Positions 22,450-33,827 are shown, numbered from the stretch's first letter. The stretch is 64,000 nucleotides of DNA from Budorcas taxicolor (GCF_023091745.1 NC_068910.1:174709170-174773169), one strand, 5' to 3'. A program made the numbers and translations. The notes: generated by a model from the letters alone, not told the origin.

Positions 22450-23040
22450 TGAATTCTTTTATAATTTTTAAGACCTTTATTCCCAGTATATGATCTACTT
22501 TAATAAATGTCCCATGCACACATGAGGAGAATGCATATTCTGCTGTTAAATGAAGAATTCTATATGTATCAATTAAGTTGTATCTGTTAATATTTTTAAG
22601 AATAAACTATTTTACTATTTTCCATAGTATATATCCTTAATGGTTTTTCTGGGTATTGAGAGAGAGCTATCGACATCTCTGACTCTAAAGATTGGTCTAT
22701 TTCTCCTTGCAGTTCTATCACTTTTTGCTTAATTTTTAAAGTTCTGTTTCTAGGTGAAAAAATGTTCAGGGTTAAATGTCCTCTTGGTGAACCAACCCCT
22801 TTATCATTACGAAATGACTTTCTTTATCTTTGGTAATATTCTAAATACTCTGATTTCTTTCTCTGAACTCTATTTTGATGATAATGTAGCAACTCTAGCT
22901 TCTTTTTCAATCCATTACTTTTGGCCTCTTTGTTAAAATATTTCTTTATATAAAAATACATTTCTTATAGGCAACATATAGTAGAATCTTTCATTTTTAT
23001 CCAGCATGACAATCTGTCTTTTAATGGGGATATTTAGATA

Positions 23041-23220
23041 AGGGCTTGGCAAACTATGTCCCACAGACTAAACTTCAGCCATGCCCATTCATTTGCATAT
23101 CATCTGTGGCTGCCTTTAAGCTACAGGGGCAGAGTGGAGTGGTTGCAACAGAGACTGTATGGTCCAGATACCAAAAATATTTACTAATTGGACCTTTATA
23201 GAAAAAGTTTGCTGATCTCT
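23041..23220 (+). mobile_element. Non-autonomous hAT-type DNA transposon (MER5/Charlie-like)
   Basis: Terminal inverted repeats GGCTTGGCAAACTATG and (reverse) CAGAGATCAGCAAACTTT bracket a body with CATGCCCATTCATTTGCATA and GGTTGCAACAGAGACTGTAT. ATTTAGAT before and GTTTAGAT after fit the 8-bp hAT target duplication with one mismatch. Inserted into the antisense L1. Confidence 0.75.
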
Positions 23221-23560
23221 GGTTTAGATCATTTATATTTAATTTGATTATTGATATGACTAGCTTTAAATCTGTCTTGCTATGTGTTTTCTGTTTGACC
23301 CATCTCATTGTTTTCCCCTCTTTTTCTGTCTTCTTTTGCATTATTTTAAAATTCAATTTTCAAATCTTTGCTAGTTTATTAGCTGTTACTCTTTGTTCTT
23401 CTATTTTTGTAGTTGGTTTAGAGTTTACAGAATATATTTTTAACTTTATGCAGTCTATCTTCTACTGATATATCACTTTATATATTGTATAAGAATCTAA
23501 ATATTCTCACTACCAAAACAACAAAGATAATTGTGTAAAGAATGTGTTAACTAATCTTAT

Positions 23561-23690
23561 TGTGGTAATTATTTTGCTGTATATATATGTGTATGTGTGT
23601 GTGAGAGAGAGATCATCATGTTGTACATCATAAACTTACACAGTGTCACATGTCAGTTATATCTCCATAAAGCTGGGGGAAAAGGGGGGC
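23561..23690. mobile_element. L1-type 3'-end fragment with TATG microsatellite
   Basis: ATCATGTTGTACATCATAAA, CTTACACAGTGTCACATGTC and AGTTATATCTCCATAAAGCT resemble the common L1 3' end. A short TA/TG run precedes it at 23580-23603. Confidence 0.5.
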
Positions 23691-24599
23691 TGTGGTGGTT
23701 GATTAGTGGATATAACTAGAATGAAAGGATCCCTTCCTCCTTTCCTTAGATTTTCTGCCATTGTTCCCTACTCACCAATCCCAATCAAAAGTTAGAGGGT
23801 CCAGGAACTATTACTCTCATCCATTCAATTCAGGCTTTGGGAATAGAAAGCAGGGTTTCAAGGGTGCAGAGTGGCTCTAGGGGCGCAAAATGCAAGGAAT
23901 CTCACTCAACCCATGCAGCAGGTGGAGAAATTCTCAGAGAGAAGGGTAATCTGCCAGGAAGATACCCCAGAAGGATCCACTGTACTTCCCAGCTCATTGT
24001 CAGTTTGCTCACCTGTTGCCCTATCTCTTGGCCCTTCTCTTATCTGGGAACTTCAGGGGATATTTGTTATTTTCCTTTTTTGTAGTGATTCATTCTTCTC
24101 CTACTATCAGTCAATATGACTGAGTGGGATTCTGTCCTGCAAGGATGAGCACATGACCAAGGCCTGAGTGAACCAATATACCCAGTCTTGCCAGCTGTCA
24201 TGGTTGGTCCAAGACTGAGTGCATGGTTCAGTTAGAATCTGATAGCCACAGTCAGTCTCTTGCTAAGAATGTAGGGAAGTGATGCGAAACATAGCTGCTC
24301 CCTTTTTGCCATCAGGAGGGACAATCATGAGTCTGAAAGAGAAGCCAATCTGGCAGAAAACCAGCTTGAGAGCCCTGAATCCAGCTGTGCCTGAAGGTAG
24401 CTCACCACTGAACCCTGCAGTTAAGACAGCCAATAAACTATATTTTCACTTAAAACAAAGAATCTTACAACAGCATACTTCATCTCTCCCTTCCCAGCTA
24501 TTGTGGTATTGTTGTCATATATTTTGCTTCTACATGCTATAGATGTCATATTAGATTATTAATTATAAAAATAGTCAATTATAAGGAAATTTAAATGAT
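23691..24599. other. Intron sequence with a possible ancient LTR-like remnant
   Basis: Mostly unrecognised. Positions about 24130-24480 (CCTGAATCCAGCTGTGCCTG, AAGACAGCCAATAAACTATA) recall the 3' part of an old mammalian LTR element, but I cannot name it. The open frames at 23837-24119 and 24279-24542 have no splice support. Confidence 0.35.
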
Positions 24600-25165
24600 A
24601 AAAATATCATACTTATTCACATTGCTACCACTTCTGGTGTTCTGCATTCTTTTGTATAGATCCCTATTTCCATCTGGTATAATTTTCCTTCTGAATAAAG
24701 GACTTTTAACATTACTTAGAGTGTGGGTGTACTGGTGATACATTTTTTTCAGCTTTTTCGTTCTGAAAGATCTTTCTTTTACCCTCATGTTTTGAAAAAT
24801 GTTTTCACTTTGTATAGAATTTCTAAGTTAGCAGCTCCCACTGCCATCCCCTCACCCCTGCCCAACCCTTCTTTCAGTACTTTCAGCCCCACTATCTTCT
24901 TGCTTACATTGTTTATGATTTTTAAAAAATCTGCTCTCATCCTTATCTTTGTTCCTCTATATATGTCTTTTATTCTCTAGTTGCTTTTAAGATTTTTTAA
25001 TTGACATTTTTGAGCAACTGGATTATAATGTCTCTTGGTGTACTTGAGCTTTATTGAGCTCCTTGAATCTTCTTATTAAACTTTAAGTTTTTAGCGATTA
25101 TTGCTTCAAGTATTCCTTCTGTCCTCTCTTTCTTGTCCTATGGGGTGTCCAATTGTACATATATT
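24600..25165 (-). mobile_element. Antisense L1/HAL1 fragment (left part, split by BovB)
   Basis: Antisense L1/HAL1 words: TTCGTTCTGAAAGATCTTTC, ATTGACATTTTTGAGCAACT, TTAGCGATTATTGCTTCAAG and GGGGTGTCCAATTGTACATA. It resumes at 27232 after the BovB and its target duplication. Confidence 0.65.
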
Positions 25166-25567
25166 AGGCCACTTGAGATCTCTAGTCTTTCCCATTCTGT
25201 CCTTTTCTTCTATTTCTTTGCATTGATCGCTGAAGAAGGCTTTCTTATCTCTTCTTGCTTTTCTTTGGAATTCTGCATTCAGATGCTTATATCTTTCCTT
25301 TTCTCCTTGGCTTTTCACTTCTCTTCTTTTCACAGCTATTTGTAAGGCTTCCCCAGACAGCCATTTTGCTTTTTTGCATTTCTTTTCCATGGGGATGGTC
25401 TTGATCCCTGTCTCCGGTCCAATGTCACGAACCTCACTCCATAGTTCATCAGGCACTCTATTTATCAGATCTAGGCCCTTAAATCTATTTCTCACTTCCA
25501 CTGTATAATCATAAGGGATTTGATTTAGGAGATAACAAGGGAACATTTCATGCAAAGATGGGCTCAA
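25106..25567 (-). pseudogene. Inverted BovB linker/reverse transcriptase piece
   Basis: A 153-codon minus-strand frame over the inverted segment. It includes LLNQIPYDYTVEVRNRFKGL, ELWSEVRDIG and KHLNAEFQRKARRDKKAFFS, which matches the BovB region between endonuclease and polymerase that is broken by stops in the 2.1-kb copy. Its upstream end is flanking/forward sequence, so it is not a gene. Confidence 0.8.
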
Positions 25568-27231
25568 TAAAGGACAAAAATGGTATGGACCTAACAGAAG
25601 CAGACGATATTAAGAAGAGATGGGAAGAATACACAGAAGAACTGTACAAAATATCACGACCTGGATAATCCCAATGGTGTGATCACTCATCTAGAGCCAG
25701 ATATCCTGGAATGTGAAGTCAAGTGGGCCTTAGAAAGCATCACTACGAACAAAGCTAGTGGAGGTGATGGAATTCCAGTTGAGCTATTTCAAATCCTGCA
25801 AGACGATGCTGTGAAAGTGCTGCACTCAATATGCCGACAAATTTGGAAAACTCAGCAATGGCCACAGGACTGGAAAAGGTCAGTTTTCATTCCAATCCCA
25901 AAGAAAGGCAATGCCAAAGAATGCTCAAACTACTGCACAATTGCACTCATCTCACACCTAGTAAAGTAATGCTCAAAATTCTCCAAACCACGCTTCAGCA
26001 ATACGTGAACCGTGAACTTCCTGATGTTCAAGCTGGTTTTAGAAAAGGCAGAGGAACCAGAGATCAAATTGCCAACATCCGCTGGATCATCGAAAAAGCA
26101 AGAGAGTTCCAGAAAAACATCTATTTCTGCTTTATTGACTATGCCAAAGCCTTTGACTGTGTGGATCACAATCAACTGTGGAAAATTCTGAAAGAGATGG
26201 GAATACCAGACCACCTGACCTGCCTCTTGAGAAATCTGTATGCAGGCCAGGAAGCAACAGTTAGAACTGGACATGGAACAACAGACTGGTTCCAAATCGG
26301 GAAAGGAGTACGTCAAGGCTGTATATTGTCACCCTGCTTATTTAACTTCTATGCAGAGTACATCCTGAGAAACACTGGGCTCGAAGAAGCACAAGCTGGA
26401 GTCAAGATTGCCGGGAGAAATATCAATAACCTCAGATATGCAGATGACACCACCCTTATGGCAGAAAATGAAGAGGAACTAAAAAGCCTCTTGATGAAAG
26501 TGAAAGAGGAGAGTGAAAAAAGTTGGCTTAAAGCTCAACATTCAGAAAATGAAGATCATGGCATCCGGTCCCATCACTTCATGGGAAATAGATGGGGAAA
26601 CAGTGGAAACAGTGTCAGACTTTATGTTTTAGGGCTCCAAAATCACTGCAGATGGTGACTGCAGCCATGAAATTAAAAGACGCTTACTCCTTGGAGGAAA
26701 AGTTATGACCAACCTAGATAGTATATTCAAAAGCAGAGACATTACTTTGCCGACTAAGGTCTGTCTAGTCAAGGCTATGGGTTTTCCAGTAGTCATGTAT
26801 GGACGTGAGAATTGGACTGTGAAGAAGGCTGAGTGCCAAAGAATTGATGCTTTTGAACTGTGGCATTGGAGAAGACTCTTGAGAGTCCCTTGGACTGCAA
26901 GGAGATCCAACTAGTCCATTCTGAAGGAGATCAACCCTGGGATTTCTTTGGAAGGAATGATGCTAAAGCTGAAACTCCAATAGTTTTGCCACCTCATGCG
27001 AAGAGTTGACTCATTGGAAAAGACTCTGATGCTGGGAGGGATTGGGGTCAGGAGGAGAAGGGGACGACAGAGGATGAGATGGCTGAATGGCATCACTGAC
27101 TCAATGGTCGTGAGTCTGAGTGAACTCTGGGAGTTGGTGATGGACAGGAGGCCTGGTGTGCTGCGATTCATGGGGTCGCAAAGAGTCGGACACGACTGAG
27201 CGACTTAACTGAACTGAACTGAACTGAACTG
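25177..27231 (+). mobile_element. BovB LINE with inverted 5' segment (twin-priming product)
   Basis: The whole insertion is flanked by the exact 11-base duplication AGGCCACTTGA (25166-25176 and 27232-27242). Positions 25177-25529 are BovB in reverse; from about 25530 to 27231 BovB runs forward to its ACTGA tail. Relative to the copy at 2088, the inverted piece corresponds to about 3369-3722 and the forward piece begins at about 3735, so the two are neighbouring parts of one transcript. That is the pattern of twin priming. Confidence 0.93.
25679..26658 (+). pseudogene. BovB reverse transcriptase remnant (two frames)
   Basis: Frame one (25679-25969) has TTNKASGGDGIPVELF and VFIPIPKKGNAKECSNY. 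A frameshift then moves to the longer 275-codon frame (25831-26658). In that frame FIDYAKAFDCVD (motif A, about residues 101-112), RQGCILSPCL (161-170) and the YADD box (203-206) are all present, so the catalytic Asp triad is intact. A second shift near codon 240 (after KVKEESEK) ends the correct frame early. It lacks an endonuclease. Confidence 0.87.
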
Positions 27232-27242
27232 AGGCCACTTGA

Positions 27243-27960
27243 ATTTATTTCACAGCTCAGTGATGCTCTTTGTTTGTTTGTTCTGAGTCTCTTAAAAGAG
27301 ATAAATCTCATTGTATAGCTTCTATTGCTGTGTCTTCAGATTCATTAAACTTTTCTTCTGGAATGTTTAATTTTCCATTAATCCCATCCAGTGTATTTTT
27401 CATGTCAGATATTATAATTTTCATCTCTATAAATTCAGGTTAGATCTTTTTTATATCTTCTACATCCCTTTTTAACATGGTCAATTTTTCCTCTAGTTTT
27501 TGGACATAAAGAATACAGTTGTTATACCTGTTTTAATGTCCTTGTCTGACAATTCTAACATCTGTGCCTTTCTGAGTCAATTTTTATTTGTTGATTTTTC
27601 TTCTCACTATGAGTTCTATTTTCCTATTCCCATGCATGGCAATTTTTTCATTGGCTGCATTGTGAATTTTACTTTGTTAAATGCTGGATATTTTTGTATT
27701 CTTATAAATAATCTTGAATTCTTTTCTGGGAGCAGTTAAGTTTCTTGGAATCAGCCTGATATTTTTTAAGGTCTTCCTTTTAAAATCTGTTAGGCAGGAC
27801 CAGCTCACCATTTAGTCTAGGGCTAATTATTCCCTACAATTCATGCAAGACCCTTCTGAGAACTTTACGCAGTCCCCTGTGAATTGTTGGCTTTCCAGTC
27901 TGGCTGGTGAGAACAGACATTATTATTGACATCATGTAAGTATTTGGTACTCTTATCTCT
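27243..27960 (-). mobile_element. Antisense L1/HAL1 fragment (right part)
   Basis: TTTCACAGCTCAGTGATGCT, TTTAATTTTCCATTAATCCC, CTAGTTTTTGGACATAAAGA, TCCTTGTCTGACAATTCTAA and TTTTACTTTGTTAAATGCTG continue the element that ends at 25165. Confidence 0.65.
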
Positions 27961-28449
27961 AATCCTTTCAGATTCATCTCCCTAGCTCTAGGTAGTTTCC
28001 CCATATATATGCACGGGTCACATATACATAATGGGGATTCTTTGCAGATATCCAGCATTCTTTCTCTGGGCAGCTCTCTTCTGAGAACACTCAACTGTGA
28101 ATTCTAGCCACATAGATCTCCCTGGACTCTTAGGAAAGACTCCTCAACTCAGAATCTGCCAAACTCCACCTGGATTCCCACTCTCTCTACCATAGCCTTA
28201 AATCTATTTCAGGGTCCTAAGTTAGAGTAATGATAGGGGTTACCTCGTCTGTCTCTTATCTCTAGGAATCACTGTCCTTCACTGCCTGATGTCCAGAGTC
28301 TTGAAACCATTGTTTTCTATCTTTTCTCCAGTGTTTTAGTTGTTTCATAAAGGAGAGTAAATCTGGTTCCTATTAGTCCACCTAAGTCAAATACAGACAT
28401 GTGGGACTTTGTGTTTAGCTCTCAGTTTTGAAGGTGGAGGGGTTGTATC
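27961..28449. other. Intron sequence, unrecognised
   Basis: Possibly the decayed end of the antisense L1; nothing else seen. Confidence 0.4.
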
Positions 28450-28620
28450 AGTTCTCAATTCCTGGCTATATAAACTTGGCAAATTATCTAACTTCTCCGA
28501 GTCTTATTTTTTCTATGCGCAAATGGGAATAATAATGTTAGAGTGATTAAGATTACATTGATGAAAAGCATTCAGCACAAGGCTTGACATATAGTAAACA
28601 TGTTAATAATGGAGACTATA
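28450..28620 (+). mobile_element. MIR SINE
   Basis: CTATATAAACTTGGCAAATT, ATCTAACTTCTCCGAGTCTT, GGGAATAATAATGTTAGAGT and CAGCACAAGGCTTGACATAT in MIR order. Confidence 0.75.
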
Positions 28621-28623
28621 TTT

Positions 28624-28826
28624 GATGCTGGGAGGGATTGGGGGCAGGAGGAGAAGGGGATGACAGAGGATGATATGGGTGGATGGCATCACCTACTCGA
28701 TGGATGTGAATTTGAGTGAACTCCAGGAGTTGGTGATGGACAGGGAGGCCTGGTGTGCTGTAATTCATGGGGTCGCAAAGAGTCGGACACAACTGAGCGA
28801 CTGAACTGAACTGAACTGAACTGAAG
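28624..28826 (+). mobile_element. BovB 3' fragment
   Basis: GATGCTGGGAGGGATTGGGG through GTCGCAAAGAGTCGGACACA to an ACTGA tail; about 200 bases, lying directly 3' of the MIR. Confidence 0.9.
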
Positions 28827-30410
28827 GGTTTAAATCAGATGATCTTTGCAGGCTATTCTGATCTAAAATTTTATGATTTTATTAATTCAATTTTGGAAAT
28901 TATCAATATATGGCACAATTAAAAAAAATTAAAGTATACCCTCAATATTCATTTTAGCCATACATTTATTATACATAAAGGAAAATTTATATTTTTTAAA
29001 ATGACAACTTTATTCCTGTAAAATTTTATTTTATAACTTGTTTCTCATAAATTTGATTAAAAGGACACTGAAATACATTAGGACTTACTAGGTCATATGT
29101 CTCTTCTATTTTAAAGAAGAATTTGAGATTTTCTTTGCCTTCCCCTTTAATGCTGGAATTGATTATTTTTTGAAGTAAACTTGTTCTCCCATTCATTTAG
29201 TGAGGAAGTAAGGTTTTCTTTGTTTTAATTATTGGTTTCTACAAGCTCTATGTATTATTTAAAATGAGGTCAATAGTATAATTGAAAATGTCCCATAATG
29301 TGATGTTTTAGTAATAATCCAAAAAAATATTTGATTGGAGTTTGTTTAGGGCACTACAAAGTGATAGGCAGTAAGTGACTATCACTTATTGTAAGCAGTC
29401 TGGCTGTAGGACATTTTTTAATTACAACATTTTAACTGAAAAGTACCAACACTGCATTTGGAGCCAATGTAAAATGTTCAGCCTGCAAATTAATTTGCTT
29501 TCTTCACATCAAAGCAATACTCAAAATAAACAAAAATCCATGACAATTAGTAAATACTCAGTCATTTTAAAATGTGCCATCCTTGTTGCATAGCAACTAT
29601 TGATTCTATTATGTGCTTTTTACATACTCTAAAATAATTAAGCACAGGCATAAATTGCTATCTACTTGTTTTTGAATGTTAAAAGCATTTAAGTTATGAA
29701 GTTTATTCTAATATGTGTATTATATATTTGTAAAGGGAACATTTCATTCCTACGCAAAGGCACAGTGACCCAAGAAAGAGATGACAATGTCATATTAGTG
29801 ATTCTTCTTTCTCATGAGAGGACTTTCAGGGAACTTTTTATTCATAGTCTCGGTAACTAACTCAGCCAAGGATAATTATCATTCATTGGCTTTACTGGTC
29901 TGGATGTTGATTTACTGCTAAACTAAATGATAAAATTTATTAACAAAAAGTCATGTCCTCTCAAAAAATGAAATATCCATTTATATTATAGAAAATTATA
30001 TGAGCCAAATACATCTATGATATAATTAATTTATTAGAAAGATATCCATGATCTTAATAAGAACTTAGAGAATCTTATATAGATTTATTTTCATCAATAA
30101 ATTAACAGCATAAAGCAAGAGCATACACTTATATGGTCAGACGCTAACACTAACTTGGTCTACATGCTGTGTTAGCACTTTAGGCACAGGGCACACTGAG
30201 CAGCAGTACTAGACTGGATCATAAGTGCTGAGATTTCTTCTCCAGTGGATTAATATCTGAAGGATGTTGGTGATGTGTGATCATGGAGACGAGGAACTTC
30301 TACATAAGCAAAGGCAGGAAAGTTCACTCTCTCAGTCGAAGAGGAACTAAGGAGTTTGAGGGAAAGATCTGTGAATCTCTACAAACATTACTTCCATCAG
30401 TGAAATTTCT
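28827..30410. other. AT-rich intron sequence, nothing recognised
   Basis: About 1.6 kb without a recognisable repeat, exon or RNA gene. It ends with the left copy of the 15-base target duplication (30396-30410) of the next SINE. Confidence 0.5.
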
Positions 30411-30603
30411 TTCTTTTTTAATGTCTATCTATTTATTTACTTAGCTGTGTGGGGTGTTAGTTGTGGCATGTGGGATCTTTTAGTTGTGGCATGCAAACTC
30501 TTAGTTGTAGCATGTGGGATCTAGTTCCCTAACCAGGGATCAAATCTGGGCCCCTGAATTCGGAGTGTGAAATCTTAGTCATTGTACTACCAAGGAAGTC
30601 TCT
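30411..30603 (-). mobile_element. CHR-type tRNA-derived SINE, antisense
   Basis: Body with repeated TTAGTTGTGGCATG words and antisense head (CTACCAAGGAAGTC). Exact 15-base target duplication ATCAGTGAAATTTCT at 30396-30410 and 30604-30618. Confidence 0.93.
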
Positions 30604-30682
30604 ATCAGTGAAATTTCTGACTCACAAGATGGGACCAAAAAGAAAAGGATGAAATGTTTATAATATCTCTTTATACATATAG

Positions 30683-30897
30683 CCAGGGCTTTCCAGGTAG
30701 CTCAATGGTAAAGAATCCGCCTGCCACTGCAGGAGACGCAGGTTCGATCCCTGGTTTGGGAAGATCCCCTGGAGGAGGAAATGACAACCCACTCCAGTAT
30801 TATTGCCTGGAGAATCCCATGGACAGAGGAGGCTGGTGGGTTACAGTCCATGGGATCACAAAGAGTCAGACATGACTGAGTGACTGAGCATGCACGC
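30683..30897 (+). mobile_element. Bov-tA SINE
   Basis: tRNA head (GGTAGCTCAATGGTAAAGAA, CAGGTTCGATCCCTGG) followed by the BovA part (CCACTCCAGTATTATTGCC, CACAAAGAGTCAGACATGAC). Exact 10-base duplication ATACATATAG at 30673-30682 and 30898-30907. The B box GGTTCGATCC is unusually well kept. Confidence 0.94.
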
Positions 30898-30907
30898 ATA
30901 CATATAG

Positions 30908-32444
30908 TCAAACTACCCTTCAAAGTGTAATTTCCAGTCCCTTAAAGAGTATGAATGAAAAACTGTCTAATGACCTTCATCACAAGACAAAAGAGAAGCT
31001 GTAAAAAATAATCTCCCACTGCTTTAATTTGGATTTTTATTAAAGGTAGGTGGATCATCTTTTCACACTTATAAACATGGATTGGTAAGGATATGGGAAG
31101 TGAATAAGAATAGATTAGTCAACTGAGTACACTGAGGCTAAAAATAATATTTAAAGAATTAAAGGGGTGTGGTCTTTAGAGAAGGAGGAGAAGAAAAAGC
31201 CTATGCCACAAAATAAAAAAGAATGAGATACATAGTCCATATTCTCAAATTTTCATCGTTGCCCATATGGAAATGCTGTTATAGTGATCATCTTTGTTAT
31301 AGACCAAATGGGCTACAACACATTCCCAAACAACAAGGGAAGGGAGATTGATTTATAGAGGGCCAGACTGGATGTGACCAACTGTGTGATGGCTGGAAAG
31401 GAAAGTGACAAGTTTAGAACTGACCTGAGCCAGCAACAACACCTAGAGGATTTCATTTGTAGATGGCAGATTTGGGGATTCCAGGTGGAGATGTTAGTTT
31501 GAAAGTGGCCACTGCTTGCTGCTTAGGGTTACAAATTATAAGGTCTAGTCACCAAGAAGAATCTAGTGATAACCAAACAGTCTGTCAGGACTTCAGTCAA
31601 GTTATCTGAATTTCAGTAGCCAGCTCTAGTTCTGATGCACATGTGAGACATAATCAGAAAACCAAGACGGAAGGCTAGAGCTAGGATTAGGTACTGGTAA
31701 AGGAAGAGACCCAGCTGGTTGCAAAGGTTTCAGCACAGTATGCATGATAAAGCCAAGGAATCAGTCAAAAAATACTGGTAGTTTATAACAGGGAAATGAT
31801 GTCTAGCCTTAATGACTAGAGCTGTGCAAGGCCTGAGAAAGCAAAGGCTAATAATTTTAAAAGTATAATTTGCATTCTTTAAAGTTATGAAAGAAGTATA
31901 TACTCACTGCTGAAAATTTGAAAATATAGAAAACTCTGAAGACAAAAATCAATGAAAAAGTTTTTCATACTCTAAAAGCATTTTCTTTGTAAATAGTGAG
32001 CTAAATACTTATTTTACTGCCAAAAGTTCATAACTGAATATTTTAAAGTCATTTTTCATTCTCTTTTATTATCTTCTTAAAGGCAGAGAAACTGTAAGAA
32101 TGAATTAATGTTCCCCTGTTTTTAAGGATAGGGTCAAATGCAGATTCTGTCATTTTATGGGGAAAAACAGTAAATATTTAAAAGCAAAAATTATGCTTTT
32201 ACATGAGAATGAAAAGCTATCTTAAACTTATAAGGTTTCAAATTCTATTTTTACCTTTTAATTTCCTATTTGTCTAATATTTTGGAAAAAACACATATCA
32301 TAAGCATGTTTGGTCTAGGAAGTTCCGGAAGGAATCAAAGGTGTGCATAGAAGCAAAGAAACCTACTTGAAGTAGTCTGGCAAATGGACAGAATTTTTAA
32401 AAAGCAAATAAGACACATACTGCTGAAAGTCACATTTTCATTAC
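30908..32444. other. Intron sequence, nothing recognised
   Basis: About 1.5 kb of largely unique sequence leading to the donor of the 94-base exon. Confidence 0.5.
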
Positions 32445-32538
32445 CTTCTCCCTCCAGTTATCATCATTCAGCAGCTTCTGTCTAAGGGTTTCCTGCAGCT
32501 GCTCGACGCTTTTCTGATGTGAAATCAGCATCAACTCC
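32445..32538 (-). CDS. LEKR1: Coding exon 3 of 5 seen (coiled-coil protein, LEKR1-like)
   Basis: A 94-base internal exon. The acceptor is GGTTTTCAG, and the donor GAGAAG|GTAATG is good. One base completes the split Arg codon from the exon about 27 kb upstream; 31 codons follow and the exon ends in phase 0. The peptide includes ELMLISHQKSVEQLQETL and ends NDDNWREK. It contains CpG dinucleotides (GTCGAGC) in an otherwise AT-rich intron, as expected for constrained coding sequence. Because 94 is not a multiple of three, its inclusion is needed to keep the frame between the exons on either side. The intron upstream, the longest seen, contains most of the BovB and L1 insertions of the window. Confidence 0.85.
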
Positions 32539-33189
32539 CTGAAAACCATAAACACAACAAATGAGTCAAGACACACCCATAACACTCTTCCTAAATTACA
32601 ATTCCTGGCTCTAGAGATTATTTCACAACTCAATCTGTATATTCTTCCCCTTAGGAAAAAACATATGATATTACATACCATTTTAACTGTTAACAGCAAT
32701 TTTAAAACACTGGCAACAAGGTCAGGCTTAATTTTTGCTTAATAAGCATTATTATTATTTTTATATGAAACAGTAACAACATATGTAGAGTTAGAAATAT
32801 AATAAAATACTAAACATTGTGGTTCCAAAGTTTCTGATTAAATTCTGACACTAGACAATAGATAATATTTTGTTACTTTAAAAAAGGAAAATATGCTGGG
32901 GTATGCCACAAAATCACCACATTTGTGGTTTCTGCTAGATTTATTTTCCTTTAATTTATCTCACATGCTAATAGGAACAAACCAAATTAAGTAAAGGGTA
33001 ATGTCTGAGATGTAGCATAGTACAAAACATAATAGAAAATAGGAGAGAAAACACAAAGAACATTTTAATCTTTTAATCCAGGTAATTGGCTCTTAAAGCT
33101 AAGTTTGTGACCCTCTGAGTGGAAGCAAGTGTGAGAGATTTATGAGAACATTCACAGAGGCGCTGAAATTAAGCCTTTAAATATTATAC
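32539..33189. other. Intron sequence upstream (in gene sense) of the 94-base exon
   Basis: AT-rich; nothing recognised apart from the acceptor at the exon edge and the left copy of the next target duplication (33180-33189). Confidence 0.5.
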
Positions 33190-33750
33190 TTCAATTCAGT
33201 CGCTCAGTCGTGTCTGACTCTTTGTGACCCCCATGGGCTGCAGCACACCAGGCTTCCCTGTCCATCACCAGGTCCCGGAGCTTGCCCAAATTCATGTCTA
33301 TCACGTTGGTGATGCCATCTAACCATCTCATCCTCTGTCGTCCCCTTCTCCTCCTGCCTTCAATCTTTCCCAGCATCAGGGTCCTTTCTAATGACTCAGT
33401 ACTTCACATCAGGTGGCTAAAGTGTTGGAGTTTCAGCTTCAAAATCAGTCCTTCTAACTGTTGCTTCTTGACCTGCATACAGATTTCTCAGGGGGCAGGT
33501 CAGGTGTTCTGGTATTCCCATCTCTTTAAGAATTTCCCACAGTTTGTTGTGATCCATGTATCCAAAGTCTTTGGCATAGTCAATAAACCAAAAGTGGATG
33601 TTTTTGTGGAACTCTCTTGTTTTTTTGATGATCCAGCCACCCTGTGGCTCAGTTAGTAAAGAATCTGCCTGCAATGCAGGAGACCTGGGTTCAATTCCTG
33701 GGTTGGGAAGATCCCCTGGAGAAAGAAAAGGCTACTCACTCCCAGTATTT
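33190..33750 (-). mobile_element. Chimeric insertion: internally deleted BovB joined to an inverted Bov-tA head
   Basis: One 10-base duplication, AATATTATAC, flanks the whole block (33180-33189 and 33751-33760). From the left it holds antisense BovB 3' sequence (33190 to about 33464), then a jump over roughly 690 bases of BovB interior (compared with the copy at 33828) to antisense reverse transcriptase sequence (to about 33636). It then passes into a sense-orientation Bov-tA tRNA head (33637-33750) that stops at CCAGTATT without its BovA tail. A SINE without its 3' end cannot easily have inserted alone, so a single template-switching event is the simplest reading. Confidence 0.8.
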
Positions 33751-33827
33751 AATATTATACCAGAAATTGTGGCAAAAGCATGCCTTTTGGTCAGGGAGTC
33801 CCACACCCCCTTCTATAATCACCATCA

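Larger units (their letters stand above)
22236..23560 (-). mobile_element. Antisense L1 fragment with two nested insertions
   Basis: Antisense L1 words: TTAATTCCATTGTGGTTAGA, GTATATGATCTACTTTAATA, GAATGCATATTCTGCTGTTA, CTTTATCATTACGAAATGAC, CTAGCTTCTTTTTCAATCC. The L1 is interrupted by a small BovB-related piece (22331-22449) and an hAT-type DNA element (about 23041-23220), after which the L1 continues. Confidence 0.75.

Noticed and set aside
25133..25345. Plus-strand 70-codon frame
   Set aside because: It is the reverse side of the inverted BovB segment plus antisense L1.
30683..30897. tRNA gene, because of a good B box and tRNA-Glu-like head
   Set aside because: The head is followed by BovA sequence and bracketed by a 10-base target duplication; no acceptor stem closes. 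It is a Bov-tA SINE.
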